Notes under the pieces: model-generated
Seen by the model: only the letters and a program-made list of their open reading frames with translations
Told to the model about the DNA's origin: nothing
Databases searched by the model: none
Position numbers and translations under genes: made by a program
Part shown: positions 1 through 10,859 of the stretch, piece by piece
Position numbering within the stretch: position 1 is the stretch's first letter
Layout of the letters: each line of letters opens with the position of its first letter
From: Stropharia rugosoannulata
Lineage: Eukaryota > Basidiomycota > Agaricomycetes > Agaricales > Strophariaceae
Length of the DNA: 64,000 nucleotides
NCBI GenBank assembly: GCA_028532985.1
Contig: JANCIK010000013.1
Coordinates: forward strand, 2,604,001-2,668,000
Direction of reading: 5' to 3'

Positions 1-928
1 AACATTGACAAGCCATCAGTCATGTAACGGTCATGAGGCTGGTAATGATTATTGCTATTGGTAGGGCTTATTTGCACACTCTAGCTACAAGGCTTTAGTC
101 ACAGCCAGTAATCATTTACCTGCGACTCTATTGTAGCCCAAATAATCTATTGTATTAACATTCCTGATCCCTACAGCCTAATCAAGGAAATAAGCGCCCA
201 TCAGTCGGCGAAGGCAAAATTGACGGCCCGCCAAAGTCCGCTCGGCTGTTGGAATGCGGCCCGTATAAATGGGGGGGATGTAGTAAAACGACCTTGCTTA
301 TTTTACCTTTGTGTAAGTACGTGTCAACTTGAAAAATTGATCCGAGGGGGAAACTGCTGGGTCATGATATTGGTGATAAAGACTCTAATTCTCTCAGAGG
401 GTTGACGTTGAGTTTTAGAGTGGATTTGTGCGCGGCCGCCGCATGACGCGCTAATCAGGGTTCAACTTCTGTCAGTTTCAACTTAGTTGAGAAATGGGTA
501 AGCGTCTGTATCTCAACATGTAACGCCCTGCTAACCATCGTGTTATATGTATGTATTTAAATTTAAAATCAGATGTGAGAATGTGATCTTTGTTGAAACA
601 GAAAAGCAGCCACACTTCAGCTGATGTGTAGTACCCGGAGCGGGGAGCGGTTGGAACACGTTGGAACAAAATGAAGGCCATGGAATTGTCGTTGCTATTA
701 ACCAAGTGAGATGCCTTGCAGATCATCATCTCATTCCTGATTAAATACTATGTGTTACTTGTGTGTTACCATCATGAAAGCACAGCCGTACTGTGGCTTT
801 ATAATCCGGCCAGATTTGGTCCAACAGGCCTTGAATTCGTCTTTTCTGTCACTAGGTGGATCCTTCTTGTCTCATTCTCGCAAGCCTAAAGCCGCTTCAG
901 TGCATTTAATTCGGAAATTCAGTTCGTC
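1..928. other. intergenic, no gene recognised
   Basis: No open frame here has splice or domain support. The last 130 bases carry a TATA-like stretch near 797-804 that could serve the small secreted protein gene starting at 929. Confidence 0.5.
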
Positions 929-1319
929 ATGACAGAAATTTATAATGTCTTTGTCATTGCCATTTCTCTCTTAATCTGCGGACATTCAACCACGGCGGCC
1001 AACATCACGTTTTGCTCTGGAGCCAACTGTGCCGGTCAATTGAATAGCTTCGAAGTATCATCCGGCGAATGCTATAGTCTCGGAGGCGCATCTGTGAAGT
1101 CCATCATGTACTCTGGCGTCCCCAGTGAAATCCAATTCTACATTTCTGGTGGTGCCCATGACTCCTGCACCGGTGGGCCAAGCTCTTCTGAACCCGCTGG
1201 CACGGGATGTTCGACAGCACCCGACGGGTAAGTTCTGTCAATGCACATCAACGGTTTTTGGGCTGACAGCATCGGTCTACTTGAATAGAGTCAATTGGGA
1301 GAGCCTTGCTGTGTTTTAA
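929..1319 (+). CDS. small secreted cysteine-containing protein (2 exons)
   Basis: Exon 1 is 929-1227 and exon 2 is 1289-1319. The 61-bp intron begins GTAAGT and ends TTGAATAG. Splicing restores a frame of about 109 residues. The first 23 residues form a typical signal peptide (hydrophobic VFVIAISLLICG followed by small residues). The mature part has five cysteines (FCSGANC, GECYS, DSC, GC) and is rich in Gly and Ser. Length and composition fit a fungal small secreted protein. The spacing loosely resembles beta/gamma-crystallin-like secreted proteins, but this is only a guess. Without splicing the frame stops at 1231, right inside the donor, which supports the intron. Confidence 0.62.
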
Positions 1320-1473
1320 AAGTTTATAACTGTGTACCGAAAACTAGTATGGCAATAAAGGAACTCATTTGTAACATTCGCTGATACATGCATAGCAGTA
1401 AAATGGGTCGATGATCAGGCCAGAGTGCACTAGAGCACACTGCATAGCGACGAGTTCTTTGCATTTCACTGTA

Positions 1474-1507
1474 TGTTTTTTTTTTTTTTTTTTTTCTTTT
1501 TTTTTTC
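1474..1507. repeat. poly-T tract
   Basis: A run of about 33 bases of almost pure T with one C. It lies just outside the left mariner-like element and may be an old poly-A-type remnant or simple-sequence expansion. Confidence 0.7.
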
Positions 1508-1656
1508 GAGTCTTAATACATCTTCGATTTTAGTGCACCTAACAGAATTCCTCTTCCAAGTTTTTTATAACAATATTTACTACTTTAAAACAAACAACTA
1601 GTCGGCTAGCCGCTGCTATGTAAGGGACTCGGCAGTTTACTTTATGCATGTACATA

Positions 1657-2264
1657 CAGTCGAACCCCTTATAACCCATGCCCCCCAAAACCCATAACCC
1701 CACATAACCCATAGAAAAGTCCTTCCACCGAGTTGGTAGGCGGGGATTTGCAGCACATAACCCATAGGTCCGCACTAACCCATAACCCATAGGATGTGAA
1801 GATCAAGTATGGGTTTTGGTTCCAGCATAATTGGGGCCGGACTTACCAAATTATGACTCTGTTGGCCGAAAAACCTTAAAAATCGCATTTCGATCCAAAA
1901 TCATTACTTTCATACTGACTCTCAAACCAATTGATGCTCGGAAAACTGACCAAAAAAGGACTTCTTGGGTACAAAAACAAATTCAAGCTACGACAGAGGG
2001 CATTTTATTGTCCGACAAAGAGCAGTAGGACAACAAAAAAGGCATTGAGTAACGTGTCATCGACATATTGGAGCCATTATTGTATAACAAAGAGGTGTCA
2101 TAGAAGCTGCGCGACAAGTAGAGCACAATTATTAGGAGTTGGAAAAAGTTGGAGTGTAAAATATTTTTGGTCTATTTTTATCGCACCTCTTGCAACCCAT
2201 AACCCCTCAAAACCCATAGCCCGGGGTGACTCCGGATGGCTATGGGTTATGAGGGGTTCGACTG
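1657..2264. mobile_element. non-autonomous Tc1/mariner (pogo-like) element, 608 bp
   Basis: The left end reads CAGTCGAACCCCTTATAACC and the right end is its inverted complement with one change (CAGTCGAACCCCTCATAACC). Both ends are flanked by TA (1655-1656 and 2265-2266), the TA target duplication of the IS630-Tc1-mariner superfamily. The terminal repeat is about 24 bp. Inside both ends are loosely repeated AACCCATA units. No transposase frame exists inside, so it must depend on an element elsewhere. It ends only 16 bp before the target duplication of the Mutator-like element. Confidence 0.8.
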
Positions 2265-2280
2265 TACATACATAGGCATG

Positions 2281-2289
2281 CCAATAAAC
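2281..2289. repeat. left 9-bp target site duplication of the Mutator-like element
   Basis: CCAATAAAC stands immediately before the left terminal inverted repeat. The identical 9-mer stands directly after the right repeat at 8944-8952. A 9-bp duplication is the hallmark of the Mutator superfamily. Confidence 0.85.
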
Positions 2290-2323
2290 GGGCCAGGAGA
2301 AATAACCGTGGCATGTCCGTGCA
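2290..2323 (+). repeat. left terminal inverted repeat of the MULE
   Basis: Starts GGGCCAGGAGAAAT and contains CCGTG and CATGTCCGTGCA blocks that are matched in inverted orientation at 8911-8943. Confidence 0.83.
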
Positions 2324-2420
2324 GCTATTTCACGGACATATACTTGCACGGACAGTCTCTCTAATGTCCGTGTCATGTCCGTGTCATGTCCGTGTCGTGT
2401 CCGTGCCATGTCCGTGTAGA
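2309..2420. repeat. left subterminal array of TGTCCGTG motifs
   Basis: About seven to eight copies of TGTCCGTG (both orientations, several as TGTCCGTGTCA direct repeats between 2372 and 2418). Repeated short motifs at element ends are typical transposase-binding sites; that role is inferred here. Confidence 0.8.
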
Positions 2421-2500
2421 ATAATATATACATAGAAATATTTATGCGTAATGTACTTTGAATGTACTTATGTACCAAGAAACGAATAAACGAAGCTGGT

Positions 2501-5500
2501 CTATTTTTTTGCTTGTTCATCGACCACCTGAACCTTGACTCGGGGACGCGGTTTTGGTCTCGGACGAGGTGCTGCTATCTCCGTAGGTTTAGTAGCAATA
2601 GCAGGTGGGTGTACGAAGTCAGGGCCATACTAATAAATAATCTTGAGAACATATCAATGGTAATTGAAAGAAACTTACCTCTAGTTCCTCTGCATCACCC
2701 AAGTTGTGATAGTCGCCCAAGTTCCAAGTGTGGCCAATGGTTGCCCATGGGTCCCACTCTCCTTCGTGAGGCCCAGAATCACGACCCCACTGATAATGTC
2801 CAGCAACTCCAGCACGCTCCGAGACTTCAAAAATCTCGTTTTCTAACTGGGAGATGCATTCAGAGTCAATATCAACAAGTGGTCTTCGAGAACGATCGAT
2901 TGCAGTGAATTGATGCTCCCAGGCCCTTCTAATGTCGTCGTTGGTGAGTTTCTCGTCACTGTTGCCAGCACCGTTGACGATTTTGAGTTTTGAAGCAATA
3001 ACCAAGGTCATGGCATGCGACCACGCGACCTTAAGCATCCACAGCTGCCGAGTCTTTATGCGTTCGCTTCGTGTAATGGTGGTTGCAGTTCTATCCGCAA
3101 AAATGATGTTGCTCTCGATCCAGGTAGAGATTCCCGCTACTTCGGACAATGTTAGATCGCCTTGGTAGTATAGATTTACCTGTTTATGTGGCTGTTTGGA
3201 CCGCTGTTTATCTTCAAAGGCTTTTGCTGGAATATAATGTGACAGGTCAACCGCTTCTGGAGAGTAAACGAGGCTGGAGAGGACGTCTTTATATGGTGAA
3301 AGAGCCTGATCAATAGATGGTGTATAAGGCGTCTTCTCAAAGTCGAACAGGATGTCTTCTTCCTCGTGAGCATCATCGCATGTTACCATCCATTTACCAA
3401 GCTTCAAACAGTACAATTAGTATACACTTTTCAATTCTATTTCTGAGGCACATACCCTAATTTGTCGTCGCAATTTTCGGTCTCCCCACAAAGAATCAAC
3501 CACATCTGCCTGATGTACATATCCAGTATGTCCTGGAGCGATATCTACGGGTGTAAGAGGTTGGCATCCTCGCCACCAACGTACTTTCCATTGTCTCTTC
3601 TTGCCTAGACGCTCAATTAGACGAACTGGATACCAGAACTTGTCTACACGAGCAAGTGCTCCAATTCCAGCCCTATTGTGCATATTATAAGACAAATTAC
3701 TGGCAAGTATGCATATACTTACTTAAGACGCTGAGATAAAGGTGTTGATAGTGGATTCCGTGTCCGAAGATCTTTTGTAGGTGCCCTAAAAACATTCAAT
3801 AGGTAATGCTACCTCAGAATATAAAAAGAAGCACGTACCTGGACTGTCAAACACATAGGTTGCAGTGGAATGCTTCGCGCGGACGAAGATTACCTGCTCT
3901 CCCATTTCTTTGACATGCAATATGGCTCCACCGGGTGCAAGAAGAGCATTGGATAACAGGGCCATCGTCTGGGTCCAACTCTTCCGTTGTTTCGATATCT
4001 TTTGTGCAGCGGCAGTTGAAATAAATGGTTGTCGAAATGGGAGCCGTAGGCGATGGGGGAGAAGATATTAGTGTTTGCTCTAATACGGTCTTCGCCGAGT
4101 GGTCTTCTGATTCTAGTGGCTCCTCGGACTCCGGTGTTACAGCATCAGATAGATCCGACGTAGAACCACCTGCATCAGATTCAGACACGTCAACCCATTT
4201 CTTGGGATTGGGTTTCCGAATATACTCCATGGTCACAGCCTTGTACGGATTGTTCATCCAGTATCGTTCTTCTGGTGCCATTTTCATCAAGGCGGGGTCA
4301 TTGTAAGTAAGGGTGGGAAGCGTGTCAAGTGTTGATGATGAGAAAGCGAGATTGTAGAGTGAGTCACATTGGCTGCTTCGACTAGAAAAGAAGCGTTGCT
4401 GGGCCTTCCATCCACCACGGAGATGATAAAAGACGGCGGAAACCTTTGAACTGTCGGAAAGATTAAGCAAAAGGTCTGAGTTACTGTCATGAAACTGTTG
4501 ACCAGCTAGAACTGTAGGGCAGCCATTGTGAAGCATTCCATCGTAATCAAAAATATCACATGAGTTCTTGACAGTGTATTGTGTGGTGAAGTGTCGTCCT
4601 GCTTCATGAAAAATTGCTACGCCAACCAGATCATAGACCAAACCGTATTCCGAAGCATCTTCATCAGAGTCGGCCGGTATTAAAGTGTCTGGAAATACCC
4701 AAGGTGATGTGTTTGAGTAGCCGTCAAAAAATTCGAGTTCAATAGCAAGGCAGACAGGAATAGAAACAGCGATCTTGAAAATGTCAGTTCTTGTTCCTGA
4801 GCAAAGGCATTCCCCTTCTCTTGTGCGCCAACACTGAACCACATCTAGTGGATCCCGAAGTAGCGATATAAAGGAGTTAAACCAGGCTTCTAGACTTGCT
4901 CCTGCCGATACGTAGTCAAGAGATGTGACAGTTAAAGGACCACGCCGTGCAGGATGACTGAGAATTTCAATATGCCGCCCACCAGTAGTTTGACACCCTG
5001 TGCACTCATGTACTTCGACAAAAAGAGTCTCAAAGTATGCTTGACTGCGGTAGGACTTTAGCGCCATTGAAGGCTTTTCGGTCTTTGATAAATGGCTGAT
5101 CCAGACCTAATAAATCGTTATGTCAGTGTGCTTGTACTAAGTTGAATTTTAAATAAAGCTGAGCGGCATACCATCAGACTTTCATAATCATCAAGCTTGT
5201 GTATTGCCCCCTTCTTGCGAAGAACACGACGAAAAGCGTCCCTCTCTGCCTTCCGAGTATTAGGAGTAACGTTGTCCGAAGAGTGTTCAGATACATGGCG
5301 CTTATCCAGTAAGTCATATAAGGACCGTAAACCAGTAATTTTTGGCAAATCTTGACACCCGCTTGCATAATCTAGAAAGTCTCTTGAAACACAAGCGTAT
5401 ACCAGCTCGAGAGATGAGTCCAGCCAACAAGAGTTTTTGAACCATGGATAGCTTTGCTTGGCTAGAGATACTGTCGATAGTTGTGATGCTGAAGTCACGA

Positions 5501-8004
5501 CAGATATGGCTTTAGGAGCTGGGGCAATATAGCTTGTAATTATCTGTTGCTTTGTCGCTTTTTTCTTCCGTTTGGATGGCTTCAACAGCTCTTTCTTTGT
5601 GTCAGGGGGACGCCCGTCATTGTCTTTGCGTCTTTGCGCAACAGCATCAGGTGCGCGTGAGCGTTTTGTCCGGCCAATATGTGCAGCCGTCGTCTTCCAG
5701 TCTTGCGGCTGACCGTAGCTTATAAGTGTACCGCCTGTAGTACGTTTGTTAGAGAAATTACATATAGCACATTAATGCATATGACTCACGTTTATGTCCG
5801 TCATACAAGCGCTTATAGTATTCCGAAACGCGCAGAAGGCTTTGAAACCCTTCAAATATTTCATGGTGTTTTCCAATAGCAGCGTAAAGTTTGAAATGCT
5901 GAGCCTCTTGAGCATTAGTGGTCTCGGGAAGAGAGGTCCATAACTGCTCTGTCATAATTTTCTCTGATGAGAAGAGCATTTGCGCACGCTGAGGTACCAT
6001 CCACCATTCAAGCCACTTAGCTGCGTCAGGGAAGTCACGGAAAACAACATTAGCCCGTTCAACAAAGTTTTCATGACTTGAAGCCTGTAGTAATCCCAAA
6101 CAGCGATTCTCGAAGGCGTCTTCTTGACCTATAGCGACGACACCATGTATTCTCTTGATTCGTGTGACATTGGCTCGAAAGTGTTCCTTGCATCCACGAA
6201 GCAAACCCTTTGCAACTTCTTCCAGCTCCTCGGGTGTTCGTGGATCACCGCGGCTCTTCCAAAAGTCACGAAAAGCCTGTACAAAGCCATTATGTTCCGC
6301 AGTGCTAAAATCCAGTACCTATTTGCAAGTCTTTCAAGTCAGAATTATAACGAAATGATGAACATATAATACCTACACCTGCGAACAGCTCGTCTGTTAT
6401 TGATATTCCTCTTCTCTCGCACTCACGCGCAATTGTCATAAACAACGCTCCAAAGTGCAGCTTGTAATGTTCGGTTGTAGAGCCATTAGTGTACGAGAAA
6501 AGTCCAGGTACCCAGCAAAAAAGGTCAGGTCCAAAGACGGATGATATAACCAGCTTCGCATTCTTGTCCTTGAAGAAAGAGTGAGTCGCATCACTCACTA
6601 GCCCATTGATTGGTCCATCCAACATCCTGTCCTTAACCAGCTGAGATGCCATAAATGGAGATTGAAGACAAATGACCGTAACATCGGCAACTTGTGAGAA
6701 GACAACAAATCCTGGATTTTGCCTGCAAAAGTCCGAAAATGTATTGACAAATTTGTCGCCAGTCATGCCTTCATTTCGAACAATTTTCTGTTTCTCTTTG
6801 TTGACCCGGTCGGCGTTGAGAAGAACATCAGAAATATCAGCCACCGACTGTCCTGGGCCATGTATGGTACGGACACCATGAATAAGCTCCAATGCTCCTG
6901 CTGTCGGATTATGAGTAACAATATCTTTGAGCTGTTCATGTTCCTGAGGAAGAAGACCGAGTGGCCGAGGCTTTTCATGAGAGTGGGGGTCAAGTCCATT
7001 GTCGTAGTGAACACCATCTGCATAGAAATATAGCATCGCACGGTTGTTGCAGTTCTGATGAACAAGGGATGAACGGCACAATGGACACCCTTTAATCATC
7101 TGAATTGGAATAGCGCCAACGCGCACCTAAGATAAAAGTTTAGTAAGTCCTGGAATGTGTTATAGTATTGGTAAAGACGCACCTGTGGACGAACCACCAT
7201 GTCACACTCAGTACTTTCGCAAACTAGAGCACCAAGACATTCACGTATGGCTTTCTTTCCTTTCTCCCAAGTAGGCGCTCCTTCACTACCCTTTCTGTCG
7301 CCGCCATGCACCCGATGCGCCCAATGCACCTTGAGTTTCCCTGTTTCATTAAACTCTTCATAAGTAAGGTCGAGTACGAAGCTTCCATTCGGCCAGCCAT
7401 TCCAGTCTTGCAAAGATACAAACGGCAAACTTATTGAAGCCTTATTTGGTGCAAAATGTAATGTAGTTTGCGACATCTTCGACCCTTCTGCTTTGGATTT
7501 ACGTACAACTGAAGCTGGTGCAGTCTCTTTGATAGGTATAGGACGAACAGGTTCAAACCGACCATCTTCCAATTGTCTATAAAGAACTTCACCCGAAATA
7601 GATAGAGTGGGTGCTAATGCGCCAGGACTAGAAGGAGGGAGTGCCGGTAAAGGCTTTTCTGTGCAATACTGTTAGTTATGTTGCCAGTTTGTATTTAAAT
7701 TGAACTGACCGGCTTTAATAAGTTCGGTAGTGGGCATTAACTGGCTATAGCCCATAAATTCCCCTTGAATAAACGTCATTCCTGCAAGTTCATGACTATC
7801 AACACAAATAGACGTACCAGAGGGGCTGTATATCAACATCCTACCATTCTTTACACTGATATTTGGTGGGTAAAGAAATGTTTCAGCTGAATTGCTGATT
7901 TTGCAAGGCGGGTCCGGTCTGAAATACCGAAGTACATGCCATATAAAGTCCTAACACATTGTAATTAGTTATTTGGATGTTAATACGCTTGTTATGCATA
8001 CCAT
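2501..8004 (-). CDS. MULE transposase with GCM/WRKY zinc finger, USP-like (C19) peptidase, PHD finger and Tudor/PWWP-like module
   Basis: Eleven exons keep phase throughout: 8004-8002, 7950-7710, 7658-7183, 7126-6377, 6318-5790, 5734-5172, 5106-3839, 3785-3723, 3672-3456, 3401-2679 and 2629-2501 (1653 codons). Domains by rough residue: Cys/His GCM/WRKY-type finger about 230-290 (CESTEC, GCPLC, HYDNGLDPHSH); MULE DDE core with Asp419 (LVSDATHS), Asp493 (VLDFSTAE), Cys533-x2-His536 and Glu628 (TTNAQEAQH); a Lys/Arg-rich linker about 690-735; USP Cys box with Cys769 (KNSCWLDSSLE) and His box with His1026 (GRHFTT, then FDYDG); PHD finger about 1219-1273; Tudor/PWWP-like region about 1300-1360 (KFWYPVRLIE, KVRWWRG); acidic then Pro/Arg-rich tail. 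Codon 1274 (3849-3847) is TGA, so the protein either ends after the PHD finger or this copy is mutated. The DDE part would cut and join element ends; the peptidase role is unknown. Confidence 0.82.
3847..3849 (-). other. in-frame TGA inside the MULE gene
   Basis: This TGA follows the last PHD-finger cysteine (CNLCV) and is the only stop in the spliced 1653-codon frame. Five codons later the exon ends with a good donor, and five further exons continue in phase. A TGG-to-TGA change is the simplest reading. A genuine stop with a separate downstream frame cannot be excluded. Confidence 0.65.
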
Positions 8005-8195
8005 GTTGAGTCAGTAGTGGTGGGTTGATGCAGATGGAGACGCGCAGAAGATGGAAAATTTGGGATTGACTTTGATCCTGCATTTAGACATATAGAGATT
8101 TGCTTCCGTTTTGCTTCCGTATGTCGTCACTTACGCATGGTATACTCGTGGCTGGCTATATTTAAATGCTATACACTTGAATGTCCTAAAATAAA

Positions 8196-8375
8196 ATGTT
8201 TGCATGTCCGTGCAGGTCAAACCAGATCCGTGCAACGTCCGTGCAATGTCCGTGCAATGTCAGTGCAATGTCCGTGCATTTCTTTGCACTTTTGACATGT
8301 CCGTGCATGTCCGTGCATGTACGTGCGTGTCCGTGCGTGTCCGTGCACGCCCGTGTATGTATGTCCGTGCAAGTA
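8196..8375. repeat. right inner array of TGTCCGTGCA motifs
   Basis: More than ten degenerate copies of TGTCCGTGCA, TGTACGTG and related units in mostly direct orientation. The array lies upstream of the transposase start and inside the right end of the element. It could combine transposase binding with promoter function; this is inference. Confidence 0.78.
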
Positions 8376-8854
8376 CGTGTGTTATTTGAAGTCTCTCTGG
8401 CTGAGGCCTTCACTAACACTCATACAATCCTAAGTCTAATTCACACGCGTCCGGCAATCTGCGGACTCTCTCACGGAGCGAGTTGATGCTTTGGTATAAT
8501 ATGTGCTGTATTTGTGCTGTATTGCTGTCAGTTTTGAAGCGACGATCAAGATATTTCGCCACTCACTATAATATAGATATATCTAGTGATTCCTACACCT
8601 TTTAGACCTTAGGTAAACGTCCCTCACCACGAATCATACCAACCTCCGTCGATTTTTTGTTAGTGTCATGATACATCAGTATATCACATGACTTGATCCC
8701 ACCGTCTTGAGTGAATGGTTGCTCGGAAATTGCTGACTAAAGATTCAATCAGTAGTTCATTACTTTTAGGTGTACTAATGTCTGTGAGACCTGCACCATG
8801 TTGGTCCGAAAGTTCCCTTCTCTGTTATATCAAAACTAACTACTTGATATGCAT

Positions 8855-8943
8855 GGACATCTAAATGTCCGTGTAAATCAGTGTATGTACGTGCAAAGGT
8901 TGCACGGACGTGCACGGACATGCACGGACATTTTACCATGCCC
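8855..8943 (-). repeat. right terminal inverted repeat and outer motif array of the MULE
   Basis: The outermost 33 bases (8911-8943) are the inverted counterpart of 2290-2323. Inward of them are more CACGGACA/TGTCCGTG copies in both orientations. Confidence 0.83.
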
Positions 8944-8952
8944 CCAATAAAC
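8944..8952. repeat. right 9-bp target site duplication
   Basis: CCAATAAAC, identical to 2281-2289. Confidence 0.85.
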
Positions 8953-9321
8953 AAGTGCCTTGGATAATGCCAAGCCAAAAAGAATTACCCTAAGCGACGC
9001 TTGTCAATGAATCAAAGGGTTTCGATCTGTTTCAGGTTCAACTTTCAACCCTTTGAGGATCCCACAAGAACCGCATGGCGTAAGCTGCCAACCTGGGGAC
9101 ATCATAGAACATCATACTTGCTGCACAGTTGCTTATTAGACCAATACTGACAAAGACACTTACGTACCGCCGCTACTGAGTTTACTCAATGAGTATGGCA
9201 TAAGACCCTATAGGATCTATTATTACCCCATCAAGCTCGAGCTCGTCTGACTGGTAAAAACGGTCTGTTGCAACGCCTTCCCACACAGATGGCTATGAAG
9301 CTCCGCATGTGCAAAATTATA
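8953..9321. other. intergenic between MULE and second mariner-like element
   Basis: No supported gene or repeat seen. Confidence 0.5.
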
Positions 9322-10033
9322 CAGTCGAACCTGTGAAAGGGCATACCCTTCGGTGGACGGCCGAGGGTATGCCTTACTGCAGGTTATGCCCTTTCTCAGG
9401 TCCGAGAAAAATACTGTAAAAAATCGCCTAAAAATGATACTTTGCATATCTACGATATATACTAGGCTGTTTACATGCTTCCAGTTTTTAAAATACTGGT
9501 CCAAAGTGGTATCTCATAGCCCCTCCTTGATCTGTAAGTATCTGCCTGTTAAATGACCCCAGAAGCGACTCCATTTCCTTTGCAAATGGAAAATTGACGC
9601 TATTCACATGTCGGCGCACTGTAGACACAGCTTGAAGAACCTCGCGACAAGTTGGGAGTGGGCCGGTTTACGGACTCGTGTCATTGACATCATCTCCGCC
9701 GTTGATCTCAATGGTCTCACGTGCACTGCTATGGGACATAAACTACAAGAAAATTGGCCTAGAATATTCGTTGTCAGCAACAAAAATCACTCAGATATTA
9801 CAGTTTTTGATAAATTGCGTCTTTTGCGTCATTTATGAACACATTTACACAGCATCTGGCCTAACCAAGTGATTACCAGGTCTCAAAATCCACCTAAAGG
9901 TATGCACTTTTTGACCCAAAGGGTATGCCCTATGGGTCAAAAATCTCCGCGAACAGAGTCGGTGGATGACAAAAGGTATGCCTTACGACAGGTTATGCCC
10001 TTTCTCAGGTATGCCCTTTCTCAGGTTCGACTG
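9322..10033. mobile_element. second non-autonomous mariner/pogo-like element, 712 bp
   Basis: The left end is CAGTCGAACCTGTGAAAGGG and the right end is the inverted CAGTCGAACCTGAGAAAGGG. Both are flanked by TA (9320-9321 and 10034-10035). It shares the outer CAGTCGAACC with the element at 1657-2264, but the rest of the repeat and the interior differ, so they are related families rather than copies. The right end holds three nearby copies of a TATGCCCTTTCTCAGG-like unit. It has no transposase frame. Confidence 0.8.
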
Positions 10034-10035
10034 TA

Positions 10036-10859
10036 GTCGTTTCTCGCAAGCTCTTCAAAGAAGTAACCGAATGAGAATGGTAGATATAAAAAAAATACTA
10101 CAGCCGCACCGGCACGCCGACCGACTAATTGACGCTACGACTTGCAGTAGATGCCAGCTTTTACAGACGCCTGTTTATGCGTTTCTCACAAATCGAGAGT
10201 CACATTTCATGAAGTAGTTAGAGTGACTGAATACACAGCAACAAGGCTTGGTGCGTTTAAGCAATAGTATAAGACTGTATAATGCCAGAGATATTTCAAA
10301 AGGGACGATATGGGAACATTATGAGAACGGGTTGTTAACCGAACTTTAGTAGTGTCGGATTACTTAAGTCAGGTCCCAGTTCCAAAACTCCAGTCGATTC
10401 GACGAGCAGCTGCGGCTCAGATGAGTATTAGATCTAATTTATGTATAAGATATCTACCATGTAATCTGTTACATAGTATTAAACTATACAACGGGACCAC
10501 AAATGGGACAAAGCTGAATAAAAACAGGATTGAGTGAAACATACAAACATCAAAAAGGAGGTAAAAGGAAGAACATCACGGTAGTTATTAGTCCACGATC
10601 AGAGATGATTATCCATGGAAATCACCCAGAATCGCGCCCACCTTCTGCTACCAACATATCGACATAGCGACTGCAGGATGAAAATGATATAAAAGGGCCA
10701 AGTACTGGAAGATGAGCTCCAGGCCAGGCGCTCTCTCCCAAGTTAACTCCCAGTTTATTGGCCGGTCCAATAACTGCAGTCTCGCTCCTCTTTCGTCGAC
10801 ATTCTACCCGCACCTCCCAACTTAAGTTTTAGATCCCTCAGCAATAACCTCAGTCCCCA
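10036..10859. other. intergenic with possible promoter
   Basis: No gene seen. A TATAAAA box at 10688-10694 lies about 165 bases before the start of the next secreted protein gene and could belong to it. Confidence 0.45.

Larger units (their letters stand above)
2290..8943 (-). mobile_element. complete Mutator-like element (MULE) carrying transposase and USP-like peptidase
   Basis: The 6654-bp element begins GGGCCAGG and ends CCATGCCC. Its termini are inverted repeats (2290-2323 against 8911-8943, about 27 of 33 positions identical with one gap), flanked by the perfect 9-bp duplication CCAATAAAC. The repeats and the inner ends are built from a short TGTCCGTG/CACGGACA motif: left array 2309-2420, right outer array 8855-8935, right inner array 8196-8375. 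The only gene is one long minus-strand frame (8004-2501). Intact-looking ends, a perfect duplication and an almost open coding frame suggest a recent insertion. Superfamily assignment rests on the duplication length, the GGG ends and the DDE/zinc-finger protein. Confidence 0.88.

Noticed and set aside
1657..2264. Interstitial telomere repeat
   Set aside because: The AACCCATA units are inside inverted ends with TA target duplications, so a transposon explains them.
2098..2520. 140-codon minus-strand ORF rich in HGHDTDMTRT repeats
   Set aside because: It is the translation of the MULE left motif array and flanks, not a gene; its start overlaps the true last exon of the transposase in another frame.
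8196..8375. Possible CRISPR-like array
   Set aside because: Units are short, degenerate and contiguous without unique spacers, in a eukaryotic transposon end.
8186..8486. Overlapping ORFs with Cys/Val/Arg repeats on both strands
   Set aside because: They translate the TGTCCGTGCA array inside the element end.
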